Source of the DNA: an uncultured Phascolarctobacterium sp.
GTDB taxonomy: Bacteria > Bacillota > Negativicutes > Acidaminococcales > Acidaminococcaceae
Length of the DNA: 6,643 nt
NCBI GenBank assembly: GCA_934234275.1
Contig: CAKQHU010000077.1
Span: forward strand, 1-6,643
Reading direction: 5' to 3'
Shown here: positions 1 through 4,833 of the stretch, one piece after another
How the letters are laid out: each line of letters begins with the position of its first letter
How positions within the stretch are numbered: position 1 is the stretch's first letter
Position numbers and translations under genes: made by a program
The notes under the pieces: model-generated
What the model was told of the DNA's origin: nothing
The model's input: the letters and a program-made list of their open reading frames with translations, nothing else
The model's database searches: none

Positions 1-77
1 GTACCCAAATGGCCGCTCCAGGCAAGGGTTTCAAGGGGTGCTGTTGCAACAGCGATTACCGCTTGCGGTTTTGTAAC

Positions 78-111
78 CGGACGTGGTCAGCGCGAACTTA
101 TCATCGGCGAC
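78..111 (+). other. CRISPR spacer derived from an ATP synthase alpha subunit gene (atpA)
   Basis: Read from base 79 on the forward strand, this spacer translates without a stop to GRGQRELIIGD. That is the highly conserved stretch of the F1 ATP synthase alpha subunit just before its nucleotide-binding P-loop (family sequence GRGQRELIIGDRQTGKT). An 11-residue exact match to such a motif is very unlikely by chance. With the array transcribed left to right, the crRNA would have the same sense as the atpA mRNA, so it could pair with the template DNA strand but not with the message. Whether the source is the host's own gene or another bacterium's cannot be decided here. Confidence 0.85.
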
Positions 112-406
112 GTTGCAACAGCGATTACCGCTTGCGGTTTTGTAACGTGTTAACAGACGGGTCAGTCGCTGCAATGCACTCAAGTTGCAACAGCGATTAC
201 CGCTTGCGGTTTTGTAACCTCTAATTACTGGGAACCCACAGAAGGTAATGCCAAATCGTTGCAACAGCGATTACCGCTTGCGGTTTTGTAACTGAATTGG
301 GAGCAGCAGTGTGCAAGTCAGAATTACAGCGTTGCAACAGCGATTACCGCTTGCGGTTTTGTAACAGATCAACACGCTATAGTAGTTGCGTTCACTTTTG
401 CAGACA

Positions 407-433
407 GTTGCAACAGCGATTACCGCTTGCGGT
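407..433 (+). repeat. Truncated terminal CRISPR repeat
   Basis: The first 27 nt match the consensus repeat exactly. The last 8 nt (TTTGTAAC in the others) are replaced by ATAAAAAA, which leads straight into the hairpin at 437. A decayed last repeat is typical of the leader-distal end of an array. Confidence 0.9.
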
Positions 434-436
434 ATA

Positions 437-479
437 AAAAAGAGACATAACGACTTTTATGGTCGTTATGTCTCTTTTT
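437..479 (+). terminator. Rho-independent terminator closing the CRISPR array
   Basis: A perfect 18-bp inverted repeat: arm 437-454 (AAAAAGAGACATAACGAC) pairs with 462-479 around a 7-nt loop. The right arm ends in five T residues, and the left arm begins with five A residues. It therefore fits an intrinsic terminator on either strand, stopping array transcription before the cas2 promoter and blocking antisense transcription into the array. Confidence 0.9.
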
Positions 480-526
480 GTTCGCAGGAGTTTTGAAAAG
501 CTACTTGCTTTATACTGTGTTATACT
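480..526 (+). promoter_or_regulatory. cas2-cas1 promoter with 21-bp box, copy 1
   Basis: Bases 480-500 form a 21-bp box (GTTCGCAGGAG then TTTTGAAAAG) that recurs exactly at 1871-1891. Twenty nucleotides after the box lies TATACT (521-526), preceded by TG and one base, an extended -10 arrangement. The second copy has TACAAT at exactly the same distance, also with TG in front. TTGAAA inside the box is 22 nt from the -10, too far for an ordinary -35, so the box may be an activator or operator site. A TATAAT at 534-539 is an alternative -10. The box and spacing are seen; the promoter role is inferred. Confidence 0.55.
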
Positions 527-624
527 TTGCCTATATAATGCATAGAAAAACATTAAATTTAGCAAGAAAATTTTACAATTATCAGTATTCAGAAAAATAT
601 GCAAATATTAGAAAGGAGTTCTAA

Positions 625-885
625 ATGCAAGTTGTAATCTGCTATGATGTGAGTGATAACAAGTTAAGATACAAACTGGTTAAATATTTAGAAAAAATAG
701 CCATCAGAGTGCAGCTGAGTGTTTTTAAAGCAGAGCTGAAAGCTAATGATATATCCAAGCTTGATAAGTACGCTAAGAAGCTTTTGCATAATGGGACAAA
801 AGGCAATGTACTCATATATCAGGTAGAGCAGGAATTTACTAAAAGCGAGCAAAATTTTTTGCCGGAAAGTTTTATTGTTATGTGA
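625..885 (+). CDS. cas2: CRISPR-associated endoribonuclease/adaptation protein Cas2
   Basis: An 86-residue protein of normal Cas2 length. It starts with the first ferredoxin-fold strand and its conserved aspartate (VVICYDVSD, Asp8), continues with the arginine/lysine-rich helix (KLRYKLVKYLEK), then RVQLSVFKAEL, which matches the family pattern RxQxSVFxxxL, and ends with the usual C-terminal strand (PESFIVM). Cas2 dimers bridge two Cas1 dimers in the complex that inserts new spacers at the leader end of the array. The ATG at 625 sits 6 nt after GAAAGGAG (611-618), a strong ribosome binding site. The stop at 883-885 is 10 nt before the cas1 start, so the two are one operon. The cas2-before-cas1 order is the reverse of most loci. 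The gene is AT-rich compared with the operon on the right of the window. Confidence 0.96.
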   Translation: MQVVICYDVSDNKLRYKLVKYLEKIAIRVQLSVFKAELKANDISKLDKYAKKLLHNGTKGNVLIYQVEQEFTKSEQNFLPESFIVM

Positions 886-895
886 GGTGAAGATG

Positions 896-1870
896 ATGAG
901 CGATATTTATCTTAGTCAGCATGGAATGGAAGTTAGTAAGGATGGTGGCAGACTGGTTATTAAGAGCAAAGATGGGCAAGTCAAATACTTACCATTGAGC
1001 TATGCAGATTGCTTGATTGTTACTGCTTCGGTACAGATAACCTATGCAGCAATTATGGCTGTTTTAGCAAATAATGGCAGTATCATTTATATAGATAATA
1101 ATGGTGATGTCGCGGGCGAGCTGGGGATGAAAATGGGTAAAAGCAGACAGCTTGTAAGGCAATTGCAGTGCTACAGTGATGTTAGCAAAAGGCAGGAAAT
1201 TGCTGCTGATATTGTCAAAAAGAAAATTTTAGCTCAACGTAATATACTGAGTATCAAAAATAAAACTTTGCAAAATTCTGCTATAAAAAGCGTTATAGGA
1301 AAGCTTAGCGCCTTGGCTAAATTGGCTGTAGGAAATAAAAGCATTGAAAAGCTTATGGGTATAGAGGGTGTTGCGGCGAAATCGTATTTTGATACATTTG
1401 CTATTTTGTTAAGTGGCAGTGCATTCAAATGGAATGGAAGACACAAGAGGCCTGCTCCGGATTCCGTAAATGCTATGCTAAGCTTTGGTTATGCGATGTT
1501 GGAAAAGGACGTCAGGCGAGCTGTTGCAACAGCAGGTCTGGCAAGCTCGATAGGCTTTTTACATGAGCTAAACTATCGCAAGGACAGCCTTGTCTATGAT
1601 TTAATGGAGGTTTTTCGCCCAACGATTATCGATAAATTAGTTTTGCGATGCATAAGCTTGAAGATGTTTGCGGAAAGTGATTTTGTTATTTCTGATGGCA
1701 AGTGCTTGTTTGAGGAAGATGCGAAAAAACGCTTTATTTACGAGTATGAAAATTATGTCGGAAAGGAAGATGACGATATGGATATGAGCAATAGAAAGCG
1801 GATTATATTGGAGGCAAAGGGGTTGGTGAAGAAAATGAGAGATTTAGAAGTAGCGGAGATAAAAAGTTAA
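896..1870 (+). CDS. cas1: CRISPR-associated integrase Cas1
   Basis: A 324-residue Cas1, full length for the family, the metal-dependent integrase that joins spacer DNA to the array. The N-terminal beta domain begins DIYLSQHGMEV. The catalytic helical domain shows the metal-binding glutamate in MGIEGVAAKSYF (Glu157), the RPAPDSVNAMLSFGYAML motif (185-202), histidine in GFLHE (His223), and DLMEVFRP with Asp235 and Glu238, so all active-site residues are present. GAGGTG at 884-889 gives best spacing (6 nt) to the ATG at 896; ATG 893 is only 3 nt away, and the open frame back to TTG 875 has no family support. It follows cas2 closely. No Cas4 or reverse transcriptase fusion is seen. The C-terminal tail is charged (EDDDMDMSNRKR). 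Confidence 0.97.
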   Translation: MSDIYLSQHGMEVSKDGGRLVIKSKDGQVKYLPLSYADCLIVTASVQITYAAIMAVLANNGSIIYIDNNGDVAGELGMKMGKSRQLVRQLQCYSDVSKRQEIAADIVKKKILAQRNILSIKNKTLQNSAIKSVIGKLSALAKLAVGNKSIEKLMGIEGVAAKSYFDTFAILLSGSAFKWNGRHKRPAPDSVNAMLSFGYAMLEKDVRRAVATAGLASSIGFLHELNYRKDSLVYDLMEVFRPTIIDKLVLRCISLKMFAESDFVISDGKCLFEEDAKKRFIYEYENYVGKEDDDMDMSNRKRIILEAKGLVKKMRDLEVAEIKS

Positions 1871-1917
1871 GTTCGCAGGAGTTTTGAAAAGATATTCAGA
1901 GAGTGTGGTGTTACAAT
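1871..1917 (+). promoter_or_regulatory. Promoter of the small-peptide cluster with 21-bp box, copy 2
   Basis: Directly after the cas1 stop, 1871-1891 repeats the 21-bp box of 480-500 without mismatch. After 16 unrelated bases both copies have GTGTTA, and the extended -10 (TG, T, then TACAAT at 1912-1917 against TATACT in copy 1) falls at the same offset. An overlapping TATAAT at 1917-1922 is another possible -10. The bases between box and -10 differ, so selection appears to have kept the box and the -10 rather than a recent duplication having copied the whole segment. I infer a promoter under the same control as cas2-cas1. Confidence 0.5.
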
Positions 1918-1984
1918 ATAATCAATCCGAGGGGAGCAACCCCAAAGCTTATACAGGACTATAAAACAAAGGAGGTACAAGGAG

Positions 1985-2017
1985 ATGCCGGATATTACTA
2001 TAATTGTTGAATGGTAA
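1985..2017 (+). CDS. Possible 10-codon leader-like ORF
   Basis: ATG at 1985 encodes MPDITIIVEW and a TAA stop. It is preceded by AAAGGAGGT (1969-1977) and a nearer AAGGAG, very good ribosome binding sequences. The upstream AAAGGAGGT plus a short hydrophobic frame resembles the next three units, so this may be a degenerate first member or a translated leader. A small hairpin (GGGG-AGCAA-CCCC, 1931-1943) lies in its presumed 5' untranslated region. It is too short to judge by coding statistics; the ribosome binding site and position are the only support. Confidence 0.3.
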   Translation: MPDITIIVEW

Positions 2018-2053
2018 GTTAGCTGATGATGCTTAAGAAAGGAAGTGAAGAGA

Positions 2054-2125
2054 ATGAATCCAGTAATAATTATGGCGTTGATTACTGCTGCTTATGAGAT
2101 ATTGGATGCTATTGATGATGATTGA
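2054..2125 (+). CDS. Small hydrophobic peptide with acidic tail (23 aa), unknown function
   Basis: A 23-codon ORF starting MNPVIIMALITAAY and ending DAIDDD. It follows GAAAGGAAGTGAAG (2038-2051), the same upstream pattern as the two 31-codon ORFs downstream. Its start MNPxIxxALIxxA matches theirs (MNPKIVAALIGLA), so the three look like paralogues, but this one ends in four acidic residues where the others end in a lysine/arginine tail. The hydrophobic segment is about 16 residues, short for a membrane helix. I do not recognise a family. The conserved start, the repeated ribosome binding site and the spacing argue for real translation; a surface-active or membrane peptide is an inference. Confidence 0.5.
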   Translation: MNPVIIMALITAAYEILDAIDDD

Positions 2126-2171
2126 GTGATTCCCGGTACAGGGTGCCGGTATTTGAAAGGATGTGAAATTT

Positions 2172-2267
2172 ATGAATCCGAAAATAGTTGCAGCTTTGAT
2201 AGGGTTAGCCGGGCATGCGATTGCCGTAGCGATTCGGCAGAATAGGAAAAGTAAAAAGTTAAAATGA
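2172..2267 (+). CDS. Small membrane-type peptide, basic tail (31 aa), tandem copy 1
   Basis: The 31-residue product has a hydrophobic stretch at residues 5-21 (IVAALIGLAGHAIAVAI) and a strongly basic tail (RQNRKSKKLK). It begins 4-8 nt after a GAAAGGATGTGAAA ribosome binding region. One short hydrophobic helix followed by a positive tail is the general layout of type I toxin peptides, holin-like peptides and some surface-active peptides; no family is recognisable by eye. The near-identical second copy differs at residues 7, 13 and 17 only (Ala, Ala, Ile here). Conservation of the frame between copies supports coding. The position behind cas1, with a cas2-like promoter box upstream, suggests expression together with the adaptation genes; function is unknown. 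Confidence 0.6.
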   Translation: MNPKIVAALIGLAGHAIAVAIRQNRKSKKLK

Positions 2268-2310
2268 AAGATAAATACAAGGTTCTGGTATTTGAAAGGA
2301 GGTGGAAGTT

Positions 2311-2406
2311 ATGAATCCGAAAATAGTTGTAGCTTTGATAGGGTTAGTCGGGCATGCGGTTGCCGTAGCGATTCGGCAGAATAGGAAAAGTAAAAAGTTA
2401 AAATGA
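2311..2406 (+). CDS. Small membrane-type peptide, basic tail (31 aa), tandem copy 2
   Basis: A second 31-residue paralogue, MNPKIVVALIGLVG at the start and RQNRKSKKLK at the end. Its ribosome binding site, GAAAGGAGGTGGAAG, is closer to consensus than that of copy 1, so it is probably translated more strongly. The three nucleotide changes from copy 1 all change the protein and all to valine (A7V, A13V, I17V), keeping the hydrophobic face; none is silent. The basic tail is identical at DNA level. A stop at 2404-2406 is followed within 15 bases by the terminator stem, so this is the last gene of the cluster. Candidate roles are a type I-like toxin, a membrane-active peptide or a small regulator; none is proven. 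Confidence 0.6.
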   Translation: MNPKIVVALIGLVGHAVAVAIRQNRKSKKLK

Positions 2407-2416
2407 AAGACAAAAC

Positions 2417-2457
2417 AACGCTCCGGTAAACAGCTTTCGCTGCTACTGGAGCGTTTT
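2417..2457 (+). terminator. Bidirectional intrinsic terminator between the peptide cluster and the WYL genes
   Basis: AACGCTCCGGTA (2417-2428) pairs with TACTGGAGCGTT (2444-2455) with one G-T wobble, and an inner CAGC/GCTG extends the hairpin. TTTT follows on the forward strand, and the reverse strand ends in GTTGTTTTG. It lies between the last peptide stop (2406) and the convergent WYL stop (2474), so it can serve both transcripts. Confidence 0.85.
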
Positions 2458-2473
2458 GCTTGGATGTAGCGTT

Positions 2474-3445
2474 TTATCTTGTAAAGGATTCCTGAATTGC
2501 AGCTATGATTTGCTGCCGTAAATTTTGTGGTGCTAAAACGACAATGCTGCTGCCTAGGGAAAGAATGTTTTGCACGATTTCTGCCTTGTCAAAATGCTCT
2601 CGAGCGTATATTTTTAGCTGGTAGGAGGTTTGGTCAAGGCGGCTTATTTCCTTGTCGTAGTTAGAGAAAATATTAAAGCAGCGTTCGAACACGTTATATT
2701 GAGCAGCATTAAGCTTTAGAATAATAGGCTCTGCCTCGTTCTTGATTTTTTGCACATAAGCATCTGCAAGTTTGTTTTTTCTACTGTCGAAGCTTTGCGG
2801 AAGAAGCTGGAGTTTGGTTATAGTAGCGAAATCGCTTTTAAATGTCCATTGCTTCGCCTCATTCCACATGATAAAATTGAAGCTGTTCGTGTTTGCGTAA
2901 TACTCGATTTTATAAGGAACGGCTTCGCCTTTATACTTATTGCCATAGATATCATAGCTTTCATAATAGACATAATGTTTGCTGTTGATGGCCTTCAGCG
3001 CTGTTTTAAACTTTTCCTGATAAGCTGCGGAACGAAAGCAGGGCTTGTCCATTTTTATAGGTACGTGCCAGTTGGATTGCTGCCAATGTTGCTCGCTGCT
3101 GCTGTCCTGGGGCATGCATTGCAGCAGCTTTTCCTTTAATGTAGCAGAGATTATGCAGTCAATCCTAGGGTCATGAAGGATTTCTTTCAACCATTTCATT
3201 TCGAGTGCGGTGGGAAGAATGGGCACGTCCAGTGCAGCAAAGGGCCAGAGCAGATTCTTATCAGCAGCGTCTGTAACGAATAGCGCATCCATGAGCTGCT
3301 GCTCTTGCGGAGAGAGGACGGAATGGTTGCTGATGATGCTTTGCAGCTCCTGCTTGCGGATGGGCTGTTGTGTTTGCTGAATGGTGTTTATAGCCTTGGT
3401 GATAGCCTGCAGGCTGCTGTTTTTTAGCTCATTAAATAATTCCAT
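2474..3445 (-). CDS. WYL-domain protein without clear N-terminal DNA-binding domain
   Basis: A 323-residue protein. Residues 145-215 (AINSKHYVYYESYDIYGNKYKGEAVPYKIEYY is the core, in part) fit a WYL ligand-sensing domain: a 'YVYYESY' strand, a basic 'GNKYKGEAVPYKIEYY' stretch and a strand running to 'ITKLQLL'. Residues 237-320 fit the C-terminal WCX extension, with the typical ending 'LGSSIVVLAPQNLRQQI'. The first 140 residues are rich in Gln and Leu and show no recognisable winged helix, unlike the upstream partner. Its start overlaps the end of the 413-codon gene by 14 bp; GGAGG lies 12 nt before the ATG, somewhat far, so translational coupling is likely. I infer that it senses a ligand and acts with its neighbour, perhaps as a heteromer. 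The ligand is unknown. Confidence 0.75.
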   Translation of the reverse strand: MELFNELKNSSLQAITKAINTIQQTQQPIRKQELQSIISNHSVLSPQEQQLMDALFVTDAADKNLLWPFAALDVPILPTALEMKWLKEILHDPRIDCIISATLKEKLLQCMPQDSSSEQHWQQSNWHVPIKMDKPCFRSAAYQEKFKTALKAINSKHYVYYESYDIYGNKYKGEAVPYKIEYYANTNSFNFIMWNEAKQWTFKSDFATITKLQLLPQSFDSRKNKLADAYVQKIKNEAEPIILKLNAAQYNVFERCFNIFSNYDKEISRLDQTSYQLKIYAREHFDKAEIVQNILSLGSSIVVLAPQNLRQQIIAAIQESFTR

Positions 3446-4673
3446 AGTTTTGCAAGGCCTCCCGTTTGTCTTTTTCTAAACGTTCCTTAATAGCCGTGTC
3501 TGTTTCGCATCCGAGGGAAACATATTTATGGAAGGATCTTATCCAGGGGATGAAGGAGAAAGCATCCTGCACGGTTGCGGTGTAGTGATAATGTTCTTTG
3601 TCAAGCTCCGTACAATGCATCCACGCAGCTTCATTTTGCAGGCGGTGCTTTATAGCTGTTACTTCTCGCTCGTCATCAGTGGCTTTAAAGGTGAAGATGA
3701 GGTCTAGCTTTTTAGCCGCAGGCTTTTTAGCTTTCCGGGGGATTTGCCCGAGCTTATCTATTGTTTGGATTTTGGTGATGTTTTCCACCTTATAGGTAGC
3801 GTGCTCTGTCGTATGCAGGTAGGTGCGACCATAGGGATAATCGGTGCTTAAGGCTTCAGGCACCAGCGGGATACTCTTTCTGTTTTTACCATAGCTTATT
3901 CTGAGAGCTTTTTTATTTTCTATAGCCTGAAGGATGATATAAATCACTTCATCATCAACTATTTTGCTATAATTGCAGAAGCGATACTGCCAAAGCGAAT
4001 TTTTCTCAGGACAAGCTGTTCCCTGGCTTTCCAGGTATTGAGAAATGGTATTTGCCAGATAATAACCGGGAACGGATAAGAGCGACACATTAGTAAAGAA
4101 GCTTACGGCGGTATATAATTCCTGAAGCTCCTTGGCAGTGAGCTGGTCAAGAATATTGTCAGCCAGCTGATAATAGATTTTATTCTTCTCCCTGGTTGTT
4201 TGCAGCAGGCCGCTTTCTGTAAGCTCGCATAAGGCTCTATAGAGTGCTGAGGTCGAAATATCTAATTGCTTATCGTCGTTTCCTTGATAAATAGCGTCTT
4301 CGATTTCGTTTATAAGCAGGGAATCGCCTTCGCTAAGAATTTGTAAAATGAGAATATAATAAAAGGCATTGTTAGGCAAGCTTTTAATGAAATAGGTGTT
4401 GACGAGATAATTATAAGAGCTTTTATACATATCTGCATTAAAGCGGATGTGCTTTTCTTTGCCGTTGAAGTTCTCTTCGATAAAGCCCTGGTCTATGCAG
4501 TCCAGGATGATGCGTTTGAAGTCATCGTAGGTGCGCTCCTTGATGCCTATTTCCTTATAGTCCTGTCTGCTGCGATAGCTGTAGATAGTTATGCTACGGA
4601 TAAAATTGCGGCAGCGTTCGTAAAGCTTAATGGTTTTTATATATGAAGGCTTAGTTTGCTTTTGGCTAGTCAT
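3432..4673 (-). CDS. WYL-domain transcriptional regulator
   Basis: A 413-residue protein. Residues 10-80 and 100-172 look like two helix-turn-helix or winged-helix regions; the second has ISTSALYRALCELTESGLL followed by a wing-like KNKIYYQL. Residues 240-305 match a WYL domain (ENKKALRISYGKNRKSIPLVP, in part, then YGRTYLHT and VENITKI), and 325-398 match the WCX extension, with the characteristic 'FIPWIRSFHKYVSL'. WYL regulators bind DNA through the N terminus and a nucleic acid or small ligand through the WYL domain; several control CRISPR-Cas and other phage-defence loci. ATG 4673 is 8 nt from AAGGAGG on the reverse strand; ATG 4680 is too close to it. It is the first gene of a two-gene reverse operon converging on the small-peptide cluster. 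The 21-bp boxes at 480 and 1871 are possible targets (inference). Confidence 0.82.
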   Translation of the reverse strand: MTSQKQTKPSYIKTIKLYERCRNFIRSITIYSYRSRQDYKEIGIKERTYDDFKRIILDCIDQGFIEENFNGKEKHIRFNADMYKSSYNYLVNTYFIKSLPNNAFYYILILQILSEGDSLLINEIEDAIYQGNDDKQLDISTSALYRALCELTESGLLQTTREKNKIYYQLADNILDQLTAKELQELYTAVSFFTNVSLLSVPGYYLANTISQYLESQGTACPEKNSLWQYRFCNYSKIVDDEVIYIILQAIENKKALRISYGKNRKSIPLVPEALSTDYPYGRTYLHTTEHATYKVENITKIQTIDKLGQIPRKAKKPAAKKLDLIFTFKATDDEREVTAIKHRLQNEAAWMHCTELDKEHYHYTATVQDAFSFIPWIRSFHKYVSLGCETDTAIKERLEKDKREALQNYGII

Positions 4674-4694
4674 CAGGCATTCCTCCTTTACTAT

Positions 4695-4723
4695 AATCTA
4701 ACACGGATTCACATGTTTGTACA
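4695..4723 (-). promoter_or_regulatory. Putative promoter of the WYL gene pair
   Basis: On the reverse strand TGTACA (4723-4718) and TAGATT (4700-4695) are separated by 17 nt, each matching four of six consensus -35/-10 bases, and lie just ahead of the AAAGGAGGA ribosome binding site. This is a plausible but not strong sigma-70 promoter. The 160-nt divergent region 4674-4833 holds this and the forward promoter; nothing else is evident in it. Confidence 0.4.
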
Positions 4724-4774
4724 GGATTTGGCAGCTATTCTGCCGTTTCGTAACTATAAAATTGCCAATACTGC

Positions 4775-4804
4775 TTGCGCAACGTCCTCTAAACGCCGTA
4801 TAAT
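4775..4804 (+). promoter_or_regulatory. Putative promoter of the VTT-CYTH-dpaL operon
   Basis: A perfect TATAAT -10 at 4799-4804 with TTGCGC at 4775-4780, 18 nt upstream, as a weak -35. The VTT gene start is 30 nt after the -10, giving a short 5' leader of about 20 nt with AGAGG as ribosome binding site. Confidence 0.55.
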
Positions 4805-4833
4805 AGATGAGAGTTTGAAAATCAGAGGTTTAT

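Larger units (their letters stand above)
1..433 (+). CRISPR. CRISPR array, downstream end: six repeats visible, five complete spacers
   Basis: Five identical 35-nt repeats (43-77, 112-146, 184-218, 258-292, 331-365) begin GTTGCAACAGCG and end CGGTTTTGTAAC. A sixth (407-433) keeps only the first 27 nt. Complete spacers are 78-111 (34 nt), 147-183 (37), 219-257 (39), 293-330 (38) and 366-406 (41); bases 1-42 are a sixth spacer, perhaps incomplete, so the array continues left of the window. The repeat holds a short hairpin (ACCGC-TT-GCGGT), and its ends GTTGCAA and TTGTAAC can pair. The degenerate repeat and adjoining terminator lie on the right, which normally marks the leader-distal end, so I infer left-to-right transcription with the leader outside the window. 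The 34-41-nt spacer spread suits type I or III better than type II (about 30) or V-A. The subtype cannot be assigned without the effector. Confidence 0.98.
2142..2419 (+). repeat. Exact tandem duplication of a 139-bp unit carrying the small-peptide gene
   Basis: Bases 2142-2280 and 2281-2419 are head-to-tail copies, each starting GGTnnnGGTATTTGAAAGGA, containing one 31-codon ORF at the same offset (ATG at 2172 and 2311), and running past the stop into TGAAAGAnAAAnACAA. Within the ORFs only three bases differ; more differences lie around the ribosome binding site and at the unit ends. The 23-codon ORF upstream looks like an older, more diverged copy of the same unit. Confidence 0.9.

Noticed and set aside
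9..264. Open frames on both strands across the CRISPR array (71 and 77 codons)
   Set aside because: They consist of translated repeats (CNSDYRLRFCN or its reverse) and exist only because the 35-nt repeat lacks stops in those frames.
486..494. AGGAGTTTT in the 21-bp box as a sigma-H type -35 (AGGAnTT)
   Set aside because: No GAAT-type -10 lies at the required distance in either copy, whereas both have a sigma-70 style extended -10.
875..895. Upstream extension of cas1 to TTG 875
   Set aside because: The extra seven residues (beginning MLCEVK) overlap the end of cas2 and its ribosome binding site, and Cas1 proteins normally begin near the DIYLS strand.
1520..1533. GCTGTTGCAACAGC inside cas1, also found at 40-53 across the first spacer-repeat junction; possible anti-repeat or off-array repeat
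   Set aside because: It is a palindrome shared over only 11 nt with the repeat, lies in conserved coding sequence (AVATAG), and the rest of the repeat is absent, so chance is enough.
1871..1984. A tracrRNA-like anti-repeat behind cas1
   Set aside because: No stretch complementary to the CRISPR repeat is visible here; only a small GGGG-AGCAA-CCCC hairpin. There is no Cas9 in the window to use one.
2750..3139. 129-codon forward ORF opposite the 323-codon WYL gene
   Set aside because: It is entirely antisense to a gene with family features, has no credible ribosome binding site and no recognisable domain.
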